Below, in pieces: positions 1 through 9,771 of a DNA stretch of 19,766 nt. This stretch comes from Larix sibirica (taxonomy: Eukaryota; Streptophyta; Pinopsida; Pinales; Pinaceae). The stretch covers positions 24,158 through 43,923 of the forward strand of contig NWUY0300015405.1 in assembly GCA_004151065.3 (NCBI GenBank), given 5' to 3'. Both the position numbers and the translations under genes were made by a program. Position 1 is the stretch's first letter. Every line of letters starts with the position of its first letter. A model generated the notes under the pieces. It searched no databases, was not told the DNA's origin, and worked only from the letters and a program-made list of their open reading frames with translations.

Positions 1-279
1 CATGTATCATGTTCCACTCTGCCCGCTCGCTTGATAATCCAACCAAGTGCAACTTAGTTGGCAACAGGGAGTTTATTATAACAAACCCTTGACCAATTCG
101 GGCACATTCTTTTATGAGATTTGATTTGAGGAACATACCATCCTTTTTGGAAATTGGTTAAGCATTGGAGGAAGATCCCACCTTGGAGAGGATGCCCTTG
201 GTCAAAGAAGACGTCAAGCACATTTTACAAGGAAGAGGAGCGGCCAGCTTGGAGGAGTTCAATTGACTTGTCCACACAC

Positions 280-458
280 ATTTTATTGTTATTTCTAGGA
301 ATAAATCATGAATATAGAGGTAGAACATATTTTATTGTTATTCCATGGAGAAAAGTGTGGATCTATATCCCACTTAATATTATGTTATTGGAGAGTTGTT
401 GAGGAGGCTGAGGATATGGTATTTTAATTACTTTTCCTTGGATAAATGTGTGGTTCTA
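280..458. repeat. Three degenerate AT-rich direct repeats, U3-like
   Basis: Copies lie near 280-316, 329-365 and 421-458. The first two share an exact 14-mer (ATTTTATTGTTATT) and then diverge. The second and third share the pattern TCCxTGGAxAAAxGTGTGGxTCTA. They sit upstream of a TATA-like palindrome at 501-520. Diverged short repeats upstream of a TATA box resemble the U3 region of a plant LTR, but I see neither a TG..CA boundary nor a primer binding site, so the LTR reading is inference. Confidence 0.4.
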
Positions 459-500
459 GAAACCACTAACAATATTTTACTGTAAGGAGATCTTGAGCTA

Positions 501-520
501 AACTCTATTTAAAGAGAGTT
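501..520 (+). promoter_or_regulatory. TATA-like palindrome, possible LTR promoter
   Basis: AACTCT and AGAGTT form perfect 6-bp arms around ATTTAAAG, giving a TATA-like core. Imperfect repeats lie upstream and no open frame of note lies downstream. A TTTAAA core is common by chance in AT-rich DNA, so this is a weak call. Confidence 0.22.
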
Positions 521-746
521 CCCTCCATCATTGGTCATAGTTGGATTTGGGGATATTCCCCCTTGGAGCTTAGTTGAATATCATATGAAGGCAATGAAAG
601 TCTAGGGGTTTCTATACATTTGTGGCTTCGTTTTTCATTCATCTTGCTGATATTATGTGTTGAAAACTTCTAGTAAAATCTCCTGCAATGAGGATCTTAA
701 GTAGGGCAGCCAGCTGTTAAGAAAGGAGATTAAATAAGGTTATGTC

Positions 747-822
747 TATTTTATCTCCTTGTTGTTTTTTATTCCAGATTTGAAGCATTATGATATATCA
801 CTTCACTAAAGGAGATAAAATA
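747..822. repeat. 14-bp perfect inverted repeat, 48-bp spacer
   Basis: TATTTTATCTCCTT at 747-760 is the exact reverse complement of AAGGAGATAAAATA at 809-822. Another partial copy of the arm (AAGGAGATTAAATAAGG) lies just upstream near 723-739. The arrangement could be a small hairpin or a relic of a short inverted-repeat element. No flanking target duplication was recognised. Confidence 0.6.
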
Positions 823-840
823 CTATACTACAATTTGTGT

Positions 841-897
841 TTTGCTAAAGCTAACTCTTCATTGCACTTTGAACCTCCATAACATAGCTTTAGCAAA
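841..897. repeat. 13-bp perfect inverted repeat, 31-bp spacer
   Basis: TTTGCTAAAGCTA at 841-853 is the exact reverse complement of TAGCTTTAGCAAA at 885-897. It begins only 18 bp after the end of the preceding inverted repeat, which makes two consecutive potential stem-loops. No terminator function is implied, because a pol II genome gives no such role to a plain hairpin. Confidence 0.6.
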
Positions 898-1422
898 TTG
901 CCAAATCCTATTCCAGAGATACTCCCCTATGCCGGAGGAGAGCTAGCCTAAAGTGAGAGTGGGAGCTATTGTGGTGACAGTGGGTAGCCCTCTCTTAGTT
1001 CCCTCAAGTTTGCAATTGTGTTTAAGGACTTCATCACTTGAGTGCCACTTTGGCTGGTGAAAGGTAGCTTGTTCAATTGGATAGGCAACATTTTGAAGAA
1101 GAAATGTTATGTATCTTGCAATTGAAAACTTACACTAAAGAAAGCCCTTCACAATGAAGGCAGGGTTGGTCCCAGTGAACTAGCTATTGTGTAAGAAACT
1201 GAATTAGGAGTGATTATTCAGCCTATAATACAGGACACATCAACCCCCAAAACATGACATGGAGGGCACACTTAACAAATTACAAATGCAAAAAGAGTCC
1301 AAATTTTTTTAAACATTTACAAAATATCGATACAATTAGTTACTACATCAAACACACGAGAAATTAGAGTATTCAAGAATCAATCCACATAAAATAAAGT
1401 ATAGAAGTTAGAACAGTAAACT

Positions 1423-1605
1423 GCAGTTTTCTCATTGAGTCATTCAATGTCATCAAAATTAAAATGTATTACATAGATATTGCAGTTGCAGTTTTCTCAT
1501 TGAGTCATTCAATGTCATCAAAATCAAAATGCATTACATAGATATTGCAGTTTTCTCATTAAGTCATTCAATGTCATCAAAATCAAAATGCATTACATAG
1601 ATATT
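1423..1605 (+). repeat. Tandem repeat, three copies of a 59-bp unit
   Basis: Units are 1423-1481, 1488-1546 and 1547-1605. A 6-bp partial repeat (GCAGTT) lies between units 1 and 2, and there is no gap between 2 and 3. Each starts GCAGTTTTCTCATT and ends ACATAGATATT. Units 2 and 3 share AAATCAAAATGCATT where unit 1 has AAATTAAAATGTATT, and unit 3 alone has CATTAAGTC instead of CATTGAGTC. Only about three differences separate the copies, so the expansion is young compared with the decayed surroundings. Confidence 0.95.
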
Positions 1606-4600
1606 GATACTAAGGATGGGAATGCCAATAAAAAAATACAAAATACAAAATAAGGTGGATAATAAATACAACGGATATTTTCTTGAGCTTGTTGTCTTGC
1701 TATATAGGACGGTTATTTGCATCACTGGCAGCTCACTTACAGCAGATGGAGCACTAACAGCCATAGATGGACTTCGAGGAGGGGGGCAAAACCAACCCTA
1801 AGATTCTAATTTCTTCTCTTTCCTTTGACTTTTACCAGCAGTCTTTGATGATTGAGTCGTTATTTTTGTGGTATGAATAAAAAATGCTCTTGTTGGAGAA
1901 ATCACAAATCTACAAAGTTAGAATCCCTTCGCATCTCCTGGAATTCCTTCAAATCTTCTTTTTCTCCTTCACCTGCACAATGTTGAAGCATTTTCCTATG
2001 GCTGAAGTGAAAAACAGGGGGAAAGAGTGTTGTTTCCGACTATGTTTTGGCCCCCTAAATGTCCAACAGCGCAGGACAGGCTAGGGCACGTGTAGGAAAC
2101 AAGACAGTGTCAAACGCATGTCCTAGCACGTCACATGTAAGACACATGGGATATCGACAAACAAACCCAGAGGGACATATCACGTTTCTCATATTAGGGG
2201 ACAATGCTCACCAATTGACACGATTCCAGCTCAGGTTAGATAATCAGCACTTATGAAATAGGTTAGGTCCAAGCCTTGCAAAGCATACCTTGATGTTGGT
2301 GGTGATGTAGACTAGTATAGATTCATCTTAGTGCTGGATTTATTAAGCACCAAAAAGGATAAAAAATAACAAGGTGCAGCTCTACATTGAGTTGGCCTAT
2401 TTACATTGAGTTACCCTATTTTTAACATTAAGCACTAAGATAGACACAAGATGATGTTCCCCACCAGGCTGTTGGGCATCACACTTCTCTCGCTGCAACA
2501 AACCAATATTTATAGTTATCAGTGTTCAAATATAGGTCTCACAAAATTTTAGATGCCCCTCTTCTTTCTTTTTTTGTGCCCGTATTCCAACATGGTTCGG
2601 AGAATGTAAACCAATCTATATGTCTCCTTTGTTCAGCATTCGGAAGCTCACTTTCCTTTCTCTTTTTGGGGAAATGCTTCATGAAACGCCCGTAGGGTTG
2701 CACCGCATAGAGTGGACTTCATTCTAAAATCCCCCATGACTCGGGACTCACCGTTTCAAACTCATTCTAGTCATGTGTCAACTGGACTCATCCCTGTGAG
2801 AGCCATGCCATTATAGTAGGACAAACCACCACAACCAGAATTGTCTCTCAACCTCACCAGTGAACCAACGCGCCATTGGCCGATCCAAATGACTTTGAAA
2901 ATATGTATCCTAAGATCCTAATCGATAAAGATGCTTTGTATTAGGGCACTCCAGTGCCCGGTAAATTGGTTTACACTTGTGATTGGGACTGATTACAAAA
3001 ATTAAATCACCGTTAAAGAAAAAGAGTTGCAGTCCACTTATTGGACACACCAAATAAAAGTGGGAATAATTTAAAGAGCTTCGGAGGACGAAGGAACCAG
3101 ACATATCCAAAAGGAAAATTTCATAAAAGAGGATGCTCAAGGGACACGCGAATGCCCAAACTGTTATAATCTGATATCATTACTCACATGAATGATGGGA
3201 TGGAGAAGCAGTTGGTGCGCCCAAAATGCTGATATGTCCCTTCCGGACTCGCGGCTTTCGACTTCAAACACAGCAATTAGGCATCTTGTCAGTATAGCCC
3301 GAAAGGCTTGAGCAAGCTCTTGGTATTTAAACTTGCCTTGCTTTTCTTAAGCGTGAACGTGAAAAATATTCATCATATGCGTTAATGATGGTGAGTTTAT
3401 ATACTAAATAACTTGGATCGGATTGTTCCCGGAACTCTTTGTGGGGTAATGTTTGGAAATCAATGTTTGTATATTTGTTAACGAGAAAGGTGTTTACATT
3501 ATGGGGAAAGATTTCATAGTATGAACATTTATCAACATTTTTATTCTCCATTCTCTATCACTTAGTTAATTTTTTTTTTGTCCATCATCTAGTGTTAGTT
3601 GCATAATCTCCACCATCATATTGGAGAGTGATTTGCTCTTCTATCTATTGTATGGCAAAATTGCTTCAATGTTTGAAATCGATGGTTTCTCAATTCAATC
3701 CTTCGTTGACTTGTAATTTTTTAAAATGTCTTCCTCTCAACTTGCAAGTTGTGATTAAATGTGCTCTACATCATATTGAATTTGCATTACATGGTATTAA
3801 ATTGAATGGGTCTCCTTGAAGCAATAGTCTTTGCACGCATTACATCCATATTGGTAGAGAAACTATTGTCAATTATGTGTAGATTAATTTTCCTTTCTTC
3901 AATGCTAATACATATTCTGGTAAATTTGATATGTATGATGTAAAAATGTCTCCACCATCTTGTCAAGCACCTACTTCAACCAACAAAATCGCTTTTCTAA
4001 CGAGCATAGCGAACCACAATTGGCATTAGTTGTTCAAGTTGTAGAGGACCGACCACCAAAAGTTATATGCCATCAATGTTGAAGGCAAGGATTTGGAGTT
4101 ACCCACTATCTCAAAAAGATTGTCTACCAAGAAATTATGTCCCCCTCAATCTAAATAGGAATCCAAAAATGCAACAAACTTAACGATAGTGTGACTAGAT
4201 TTGACCTTCACACATTTACATTCGCAAGAGTAGAACCCGCAAGTGATGCATGACATCTTGCACTTGGAAATATAGGATATCCATGCCAAGGTTTCCTCGT
4301 GATCCCTACTGCATCACTATGAGAGCACTACAAAGAAGGGACAAATGAACGTTTGATGTGAAGTGTTTGAAAAGACTCTCTCCTTCTTATATTTTAATGA
4401 GGGGTAAGGGAGGCCAACAAGATAACATAGGTCAAGCTATGCCTTACAAGTTTTCCTACCAAACATATGTAAGCCACACACAAGTGAAGTGCTTCACTCT
4501 TCGAGTACAAGTTTATAGGTCTAAAGATGATGTCATGAACAACAATCATCCAAGATGCAGTAGCTATGATAGGAAAGTATACACCACACCATCCGTAAAT

Positions 4601-6650
4601 TCCAAAGACTCCACTAGGGAGGCTACCCCCTATAGGAACATTGTCAAATCCCAAGGTGTCCCTGATCCATCTCCAATACTCTGAACATGAAACCAAGATG
4701 CCACAATCCATCTAGGTCTTGTAGCCCTCCTCCATAATGCAAAACACTCATCATGTCCTATAGGGCATTATCCCATAAAGTGAATCCTCCATGTGGCCAT
4801 CATGGAACATGACCACCATCTAGGCAAGACATATCCAATGTCATAGTGAGGAACAACAAGCCAATGATCACTTGAGATCTGGAATCCATTGAGCAAGCTA
4901 TTACAAGTGTGCATATATGTCATAGATCACCTCTCATGCTATAATCAATCTTGGATGATATTAGGGCTAAACATACACCATGTACCCCAAATATCATGAA
5001 GCATCACAAACATGAGTAAACATTTTTGGGATAACTCAAAAGTCCAACAATAACGATGGGAGAGAAGACAAGAAAGCCTAACTTCTGCAAAAGTTAAGCA
5101 ACAACTAAACTATGATATTTAAGTATTCAAATAGGACAACGATAAGAAATCTTAATTATGATGGAAGATCGTGTTTAAGACATGGCAAGGTGCGACAATA
5201 CTAACATAGAGCAATCAATGGTGTGAGAGGCAAGGTCACTAGTGTGATGCCTATTAATGCGAGAGATTGCAAGGACAACACGATGCTAGCGAGTGGAGAG
5301 AGAATGTGACACAAATGGGTTAGAAGTGAAGACAATAGGTAGCAATGCCAATATAGACCTAGTGACATATGAAGAGACAAAAAAGGTCAAAGAATGAAAT
5401 GGGAAAGAAGAGAGATAAAAACACCAAGGCGATACTAGGGAGGTCTAGAGGTGAGATTGTAAGAGACAATTAGGGTGTTACCTAGTTCTTTTGTTCCCTA
5501 AGATTATCTAAAATATGTTTAGGTTTAACATACTCAATCCCAACTAAAATCAAATAATTAGGGGATAGTGAGTGCATAACATAATCTCCTAATAATCAGA
5601 AGAAAATCCCGAAAAGATTGTTGAGGAAGCAATCATGTTGTTATAGTTTACAAGATTCACCAACCAATACCACCGTCCAAAGAATATACAAAAAAGGAGT
5701 GTTGATGAGTCCCATCTTGGAAGAAGTCATCGCAATTTGGGCCCTACTTGAGACAACAACCTAGAGCGAACAAATCAATGGAGATGAAAGAAAAAAGGAT
5801 AATAGGAAAAATAGGAAAAGAGAGAGGACAAAGGTCAAAGATAAAACTCTAATGCATCATCGTCGCAATGGAATTTCTCATAGTTTCAGTCTTGTGGTTT
5901 GACTTTCAAATTGAGACTTTTATACTATAACCAGCACAAAAAGTGGCTTAAGGGTCATCAATAATCATATAATACCAAGAAAATATAAGGCAAAGAGAAA
6001 AGCAAGAGTAGAAAGTAAAGATGCATCTTAAGCAGAGAAGGACGGGATGTTTCCTGGGGATCCTAAACTACTCACAACTTCAAATCTATGGACAAGATTT
6101 CAATATAAGAGTCCAACCGGAACACAATACAAGAAACATGACATTAACCTATAAAGACTATATACAACTTCATCATCCAAGCAAGGTAACTAGCAATACC
6201 GAAATTAAATACATAAATGTAAATTACATGTACCCTTTAGCTCTCAAGAGCCAAGTTGTTGAACCAATAATGCTCCTATTATGCAACAAATTCCCCAAAA
6301 GAGCATAAATAGACAAGAAAGAGTGGTCCATGCCTTAATAATGGAGAAAATATATGGGTATCAAGCCTTTTCTAGAAGGAAACCTCCTTATACAGCGTAC
6401 TAAGTACACAAGAAAAGAAAAGACAAAGAGGTACAATTACCACTAATGGACCCANTTCTCTATTTTTCCTGCTCAATTCTTTTGATCTTTGTTAGAATTA
6501 GTGTGAATTTTATCCTTGTATCTAGATCTCTGTGAGAATTTCAAAAAATATCACAATAAGGAGGATAACTAAAAGCATAAAATCATTCAACAAAAAGATT
6601 TAGATGGAAAATGGACCATCCAATGGTTTACAACAAGTTATAGTAGTTCA
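1606..6650. other. About 5 kb with no recognised gene
   Basis: Open frames are short and unrecognised. The longest are overlapping ones on opposite strands near 4358-4711 (about 105 codons each) and a 95-codon frame at 6021-6308. None shows a domain motif I can name. A short, charged, exon-like run on the minus strand (1902-1973) follows a TTGTGCAG acceptor-like sequence but is too short to call. The base composition is AT-rich with scattered A-runs. The stretch may hold older elements decayed beyond recognition by eye, and it probably includes whatever remains of the gag region of the downstream gypsy element. Confidence 0.45.
6455..6455. other. Ambiguous base (n)
   Basis: This is the only non-ACGT character in the window. 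It lies about 200 bp upstream of the first recognisable gypsy sequence, so it may mark a low-quality base or an assembly join. Confidence 0.99.
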
Positions 6651-6886
6651 ATTAGTAGCAACAACAGTTGACACATATGATGATAAAAATAAGGAATTCC
6701 CACAAGCATTTACCGAATTCAAAGAAAGGGAAAGGAATATAGATGAATCCAAAGCATTATAATATATGGATGGAAACATAAAAATATAGGAAGTTGACAT
6801 TTCAAATGATAATTGTCTAAAAATGGCCAATATAGGAGACTACTGGTTGATCCAGTAGACAGTTGAAATACCTAATATACTTAGAA

Positions 6887-7615
6887 TATCAAGATGTGTT
6901 TGCTAGGGATTTTAAGGAATTAAAAATTTTAGTAGACAGGATGGGTGAAATAAAAATTGACCTTATACCAAACACAAAGACAATGAAGAAATGCCCGTAC
7001 AAACTAGCCCATAAGTATAAATAAAGTAATTGATAGTATGCCAGCAGCATGCATTATCTATCTAGTCGATCAACTGGAATGGGATAGCCCTATGGTCGTC
7101 CATCCTAAGAAACATGATCCTAAAAGAATATAGATATGTGTAGATTTTACAGGTTTGAATAAAATCACCCTGACATATCCGTTCCCCATGCCATTTGTAG
7201 ATGAAATTATAAATGAAGTTGCAGGCCACGAGTGTTATTATTTTATATATGGATTCTCAGGCTATAATTAGGTTGCTATCACCAAAGAATACCAACCAAA
7301 TATAACTTTTGGTACATAATTTGGACCATTTTCTTATAGAGTTATGCCATTTGGGTTGAAAAATGAACCTACTATGTTTTCTAGAATTGTAGTGAAAGCT
7401 TTACAGGAATATATGTACAAGAACATGGCAGTATAATTTGATGATTGGTCAATATATAGTCTTCTAAAGGATCACGTCCAGTATCTCTGACTAATGCTTG
7501 AACGCTATCGACAAATTCAATTATCCCTGAACATAAAGAAATTCATATTTGACACACCTATAGGAGTACTTTTGGGCGACATAGTATGCAGGGATGGTAT
7601 TAAATTCAACTAATA
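6887..7615 (+). pseudogene. pol: Gypsy reverse transcriptase domain, inactive
   Basis: The domain begins with YQDVFARDFKEL at 6887, a lead-in typical of plant gypsy RTs. It continues in another frame from 7023 with PMVVHPKKHDPKRI, ICVDF (7137 on), GFSGYN (7251 on), MPFGLKNEP (7344 on) and the active-site box at 7434-7445. In-frame stops occur at several places, including GYN-stop where the family has Gln (CAG to TAG). The first catalytic Asp, expected just before GFSGYN, reads Tyr (TAT, 7248-7250). The Tyr of the YxDD box is a TAA stop (7434-7436) followed by Phe-Asp-Asp. A frameshift near 7612 leads into the RNase H region. This is a clear pseudogene. A linker running up to LKMANIGDYW lies upstream at about 6670-6850 and may be the end of the gag-protease part. 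Confidence 0.92.
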
Positions 7616-8096
7616 AAAGTAATACCCGACTTGAAGCCTCTTGTTAACCAGAAACAGATACGAGTACTCTTGGGTCACACAGGGTACTACAGAAAGTTCA
7701 TAAGGCATTGCTTCGACATAAATTATTTGATGGAATAAATCCTAAATATAGATACATAATTTATATGGATGAAGGAGTGTAACAAGTCATTCAAACTATT
7801 AAAAATAAAATTAGTCGATCATCAATTTTACAATTCCCTGACTGAATAAAAAAAATTCATGTTCATATCAAAGCATTAGGAATAACGATCAAGGTGGTCA
7901 TAGCACAAATAGGAGAAGACAACTTTGACCATCCAGTTTCTTATGCCAGTCGAAAATTAAATAAGGCTAAAAGGACTTGTTCAACAACTGAAAGAGAAGC
8001 TCTAAGAATGTTTTTTATTTGTAGAAATGTTGACATTAGCTCTTAGAAAACCCTTTCATATTTTACATTGATCATCAACTGCTCAAATATGTAGTG

Positions 8097-8110
8097 AACA
8101 AAACGGTACA
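8097..8110. repeat. Target-site duplication, left copy
   Basis: AACAAAACGGTACA. It matches 8327-8340 (AACAAAATGGTACA) at 13 of 14 positions; the one difference is C/T. Both copies encode the same Asn-Lys-x-Val segment of the RNase H, as expected of a duplicated insertion site. Confidence 0.88.
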
Positions 8111-8245
8111 CTTTTTTTGTACTAGGGAAATTGGCAACTTGGTTGATGCACGTACTTGCGTTACACAGGGTCGATTACTGTCTGCTACCACTATACCCCT
8201 AGGTGCACCCACACAACCCACAAGGATGGGGAACAAGTAATCTAG

Positions 8246-8259
8246 GGTTATTTGAACTC
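8246..8259 (-). promoter_or_regulatory. Pol III B-box-like element of the SINE
   Basis: The minus-strand sequence GAGTTCAAATAACC resembles the tRNA B box GGTTCRANNCC. Spacing from the A-box candidate is within the range seen in tRNA-derived SINEs. Confidence 0.6.
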
Positions 8260-8301
8260 ATGAACTCTTTTACGACATGTCATCTCATTTAACTTCATTT
8301 T

Positions 8302-8313
8302 CCAATTTAGCTA
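8302..8313 (-). promoter_or_regulatory. Pol III A-box-like element of the SINE
   Basis: The minus-strand sequence TAGCTAAATTGG differs at two positions from TAGCTCAGTTGG, a common tRNA D-arm/A-box sequence. It lies 13 bp from the 5' end of the insert, as expected for a tRNA head. Confidence 0.65.
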
Positions 8314-8326
8314 CACCCTTGCGAGC

Positions 8327-8340
8327 AACAAAATGGTACA
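8327..8340. repeat. Target-site duplication, right copy
   Basis: AACAAAATGGTACA, the partner of 8097-8110. The gypsy reading frame resumes directly after it. Confidence 0.88.
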
Positions 8341-8652
8341 TTAAGCAAAAATTTGTTGATGGTTATTGTTACTACAAGAGTTTGAATTTGAATTCATAGT
8401 CCATTTAGGGAAAAAGAACATGGGACCATATTATTTATCAAGGCTATATATTGGAGAAGACCCAACAAGAATTGAATATGACCTCCCCAACACAAACCTT
8501 TTTAGAATAGAAGCAACCCCAACATACTCAGTGACATAGTAGGGTATTTCCAAGAAGGAACAAATCCAGCTAATATGACAGAAAATAAATGGAATATACT
8601 AGTAATGAAGGATACCCTCTTTACAATCATCAATAGATACCAATAGAAGAGA

Positions 8653-9771
8653 GGGATTGATGATATCCTCAAAAGGTGCATACTTGAATATGAAAGGCAA
8701 GACATCATTGATGAATCACATGTAGGACCTACCGGAGGTCACTATCATGCTAACACTACAATGGAAAAATTTTACAGGCTAGTCTATGGTGGACTACCTT
8801 ACATAAGGATTGTCAAATGATAGTAAGTTGTGTGATATTTTCCAACAACTTGGTCGACCAGTCAAACTTTATGAAATTCCAATAGTATTAGTTAACCCCA
8901 ATGTGCCTTTTAAGATATGGGTAATCAATTTTATAGGACCATTTCCCAAACAAGGAAGGAGGACAAGGGAAAGATACATCATAATAGGATTATAATACTT
9001 AACAAAATAGGCAGAAGTTGAACTAGTCGATTCATGTACAAAGGAACTCATTGCAAAATTTACATATGAAAACATAATTACCAGGTTTGGTTGTCCCCTA
9101 TTCCCTATAATTGATAGAGAAACAAATTTTATAAACAAAACAATTGAAGTTTTACTTAAGAATTCATGATCAATCATCACAAGAGTAGTGCTTATTACCC
9201 TTATTTGAATGGAGCACTTCAATCTTCCAATAAGACATTAACGAAATGACTAACAAATATTTGTGACAACAATTTAGATGACTGGGACAGTAAGATTCCT
9301 CCAGTACTATGGGCATACAAAAAAACTTACAAGAGGTTGCTGGATCAGACACCATTCAAGTTGGTATATGGTCAAGAAGCAGTCATTCTGTTACAGTTTC
9401 AACAACAAAATAACTACGTTTCCAAAGTCCTTCAACTTGGTATAATGAAAACAAGGGATGACCAAATATTTCAATTACATAAACTGGAAGAGGAGTGACT
9501 GACTACCGTGTACCATCAAGATATAAAATAATAGTAACAATAGGCATGGCATGATTTGAACCTAAGGAAGAAGAATATATCCATATAGGATCTAGTACTA
9601 TTGTACAACAAAAGAATAAAAGGCAAACCAAAGAAGCTAGAAACAACGTGGCTAGGACCGTATGTGGTTGAAGACATAACACCGATTGGGGAAGTATAGT
9701 TAAGAACACTACAAGATTGACTACTTGAAAGGGTGATAAATGGTGCTTGACTAAAATGGTACCCTCCATAA
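8653..9771 (+). pseudogene. pol: Gypsy integrase with GPY/F module, inactive
   Basis: The zinc-binding region reads SHVGPTGGH (His codons at 8719 and 8740), then after a frameshift WWTTLHKDC and the pair CDIF (8831-8842), where the second zinc Cys is Phe. The core reads FKIWVINFIGPFPK: the first catalytic Asp is Asn (8927-8929). The second Asp is kept in PIIDRETNF (9113-9115). The catalytic Glu is Gln in NGALQSSNK (9220-9222). The last two positions are 107 nt apart, one base short of the 108 expected for a D-x35-E spacing, so a 1-nt deletion lies between them. ALWAY-like and TPFKLVYGQEAV segments follow. WLGPYVVED (9649-9675) marks the C-terminal GPY/F module, and the frame ends at a TAA (9769-9771). 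I see no chromodomain. Confidence 0.92.

Larger units (their letters stand above)
521..1422. other. Non-genic stretch, no recognised gene
   Basis: No open frame with recognisable protein similarity is seen on either strand. The only structure noted is the pair of inverted repeats at 747-897. Short runs in all frames are broken by stops. Confidence 0.5.
8111..8326 (-). mobile_element. tRNA-derived SINE-like insertion
   Basis: Read on the minus strand, this 216-bp insert begins GCTCGCAAGGGTGTAGC and carries an A-box-like TAGCTAAATTGG (8302-8313). About 42 bp further is a B-box-like GAGTTCAAATAACC (8246-8259). This arrangement resembles the 5' half of a tRNA gene, that is, an internal pol III promoter. 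A tRNA-unrelated body follows, ending GTACAAAAAAAG with a 7-A tail at 8112-8118. It is bounded by 14-bp direct repeats and interrupts otherwise continuous gypsy protein sequence. Length, promoter boxes, A-tail and target duplication together fit a SINE; a LINE machinery in trans would have mobilised it. I cannot name the family. Confidence 0.82.
7616..8514 (+). pseudogene. pol: Gypsy RNase H domain, split by a SINE-like insert
   Basis: Connection-domain sequence (PDLKPL, then GHTGYYRKFIRH) runs from 7616. The RNase H proper starts near 7858 with HVHIKALGI, where the expected Asp of the HVHIDAS-like motif reads Lys (7870-7872). It continues with HPVSYASRKLNKAKR and STTEREAL, then in another frame from 8043 with NPFIFYIDHQLLKYVVNK, whose Asp (8070-8072) is kept. 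At 8097-8110 the frame is cut by a 216-bp insert flanked by a 14-bp duplication. It resumes after 8340 with WLLLLQEFEFEF, then YYLSRL and the linker DLPNTNLFRIE. Without the insert, the two halves are contiguous in protein sense. Stops, frameshifts and the lost Asp make it non-functional. Confidence 0.9.

Noticed and set aside
1423-1605. CRISPR-like array
   Set aside because: The units are directly tandem with no unique spacers, only three copies exist, and the setting is eukaryotic repeat DNA.
2505-2560. GTTCAAAT motif as a second SINE or tRNA B box
   Set aside because: No A-box-like sequence at suitable spacing, no A-tail and no flanking duplication.
2944-2959. GGGCACT-CC-AGTGCCC palindrome as a regulatory site
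   Set aside because: Seven-base arms are short, and there is no gene beside it to regulate.
4358-4711. Two overlapping open frames of about 105 codons on opposite strands
   Set aside because: No recognisable domain in either; overlapping antisense frames of this size can arise by chance and neither is supported by neighbours.
6021-6308. 95-codon open frame on the + strand as part of gag
   Set aside because: No zinc knuckle, protease motif or gag-like segment was visible; it cannot be tied to the gypsy element.
8869-9222. 117-codon frame on the minus strand
   Set aside because: It is the antisense shadow of the gypsy integrase, which is recognisable on the + strand.
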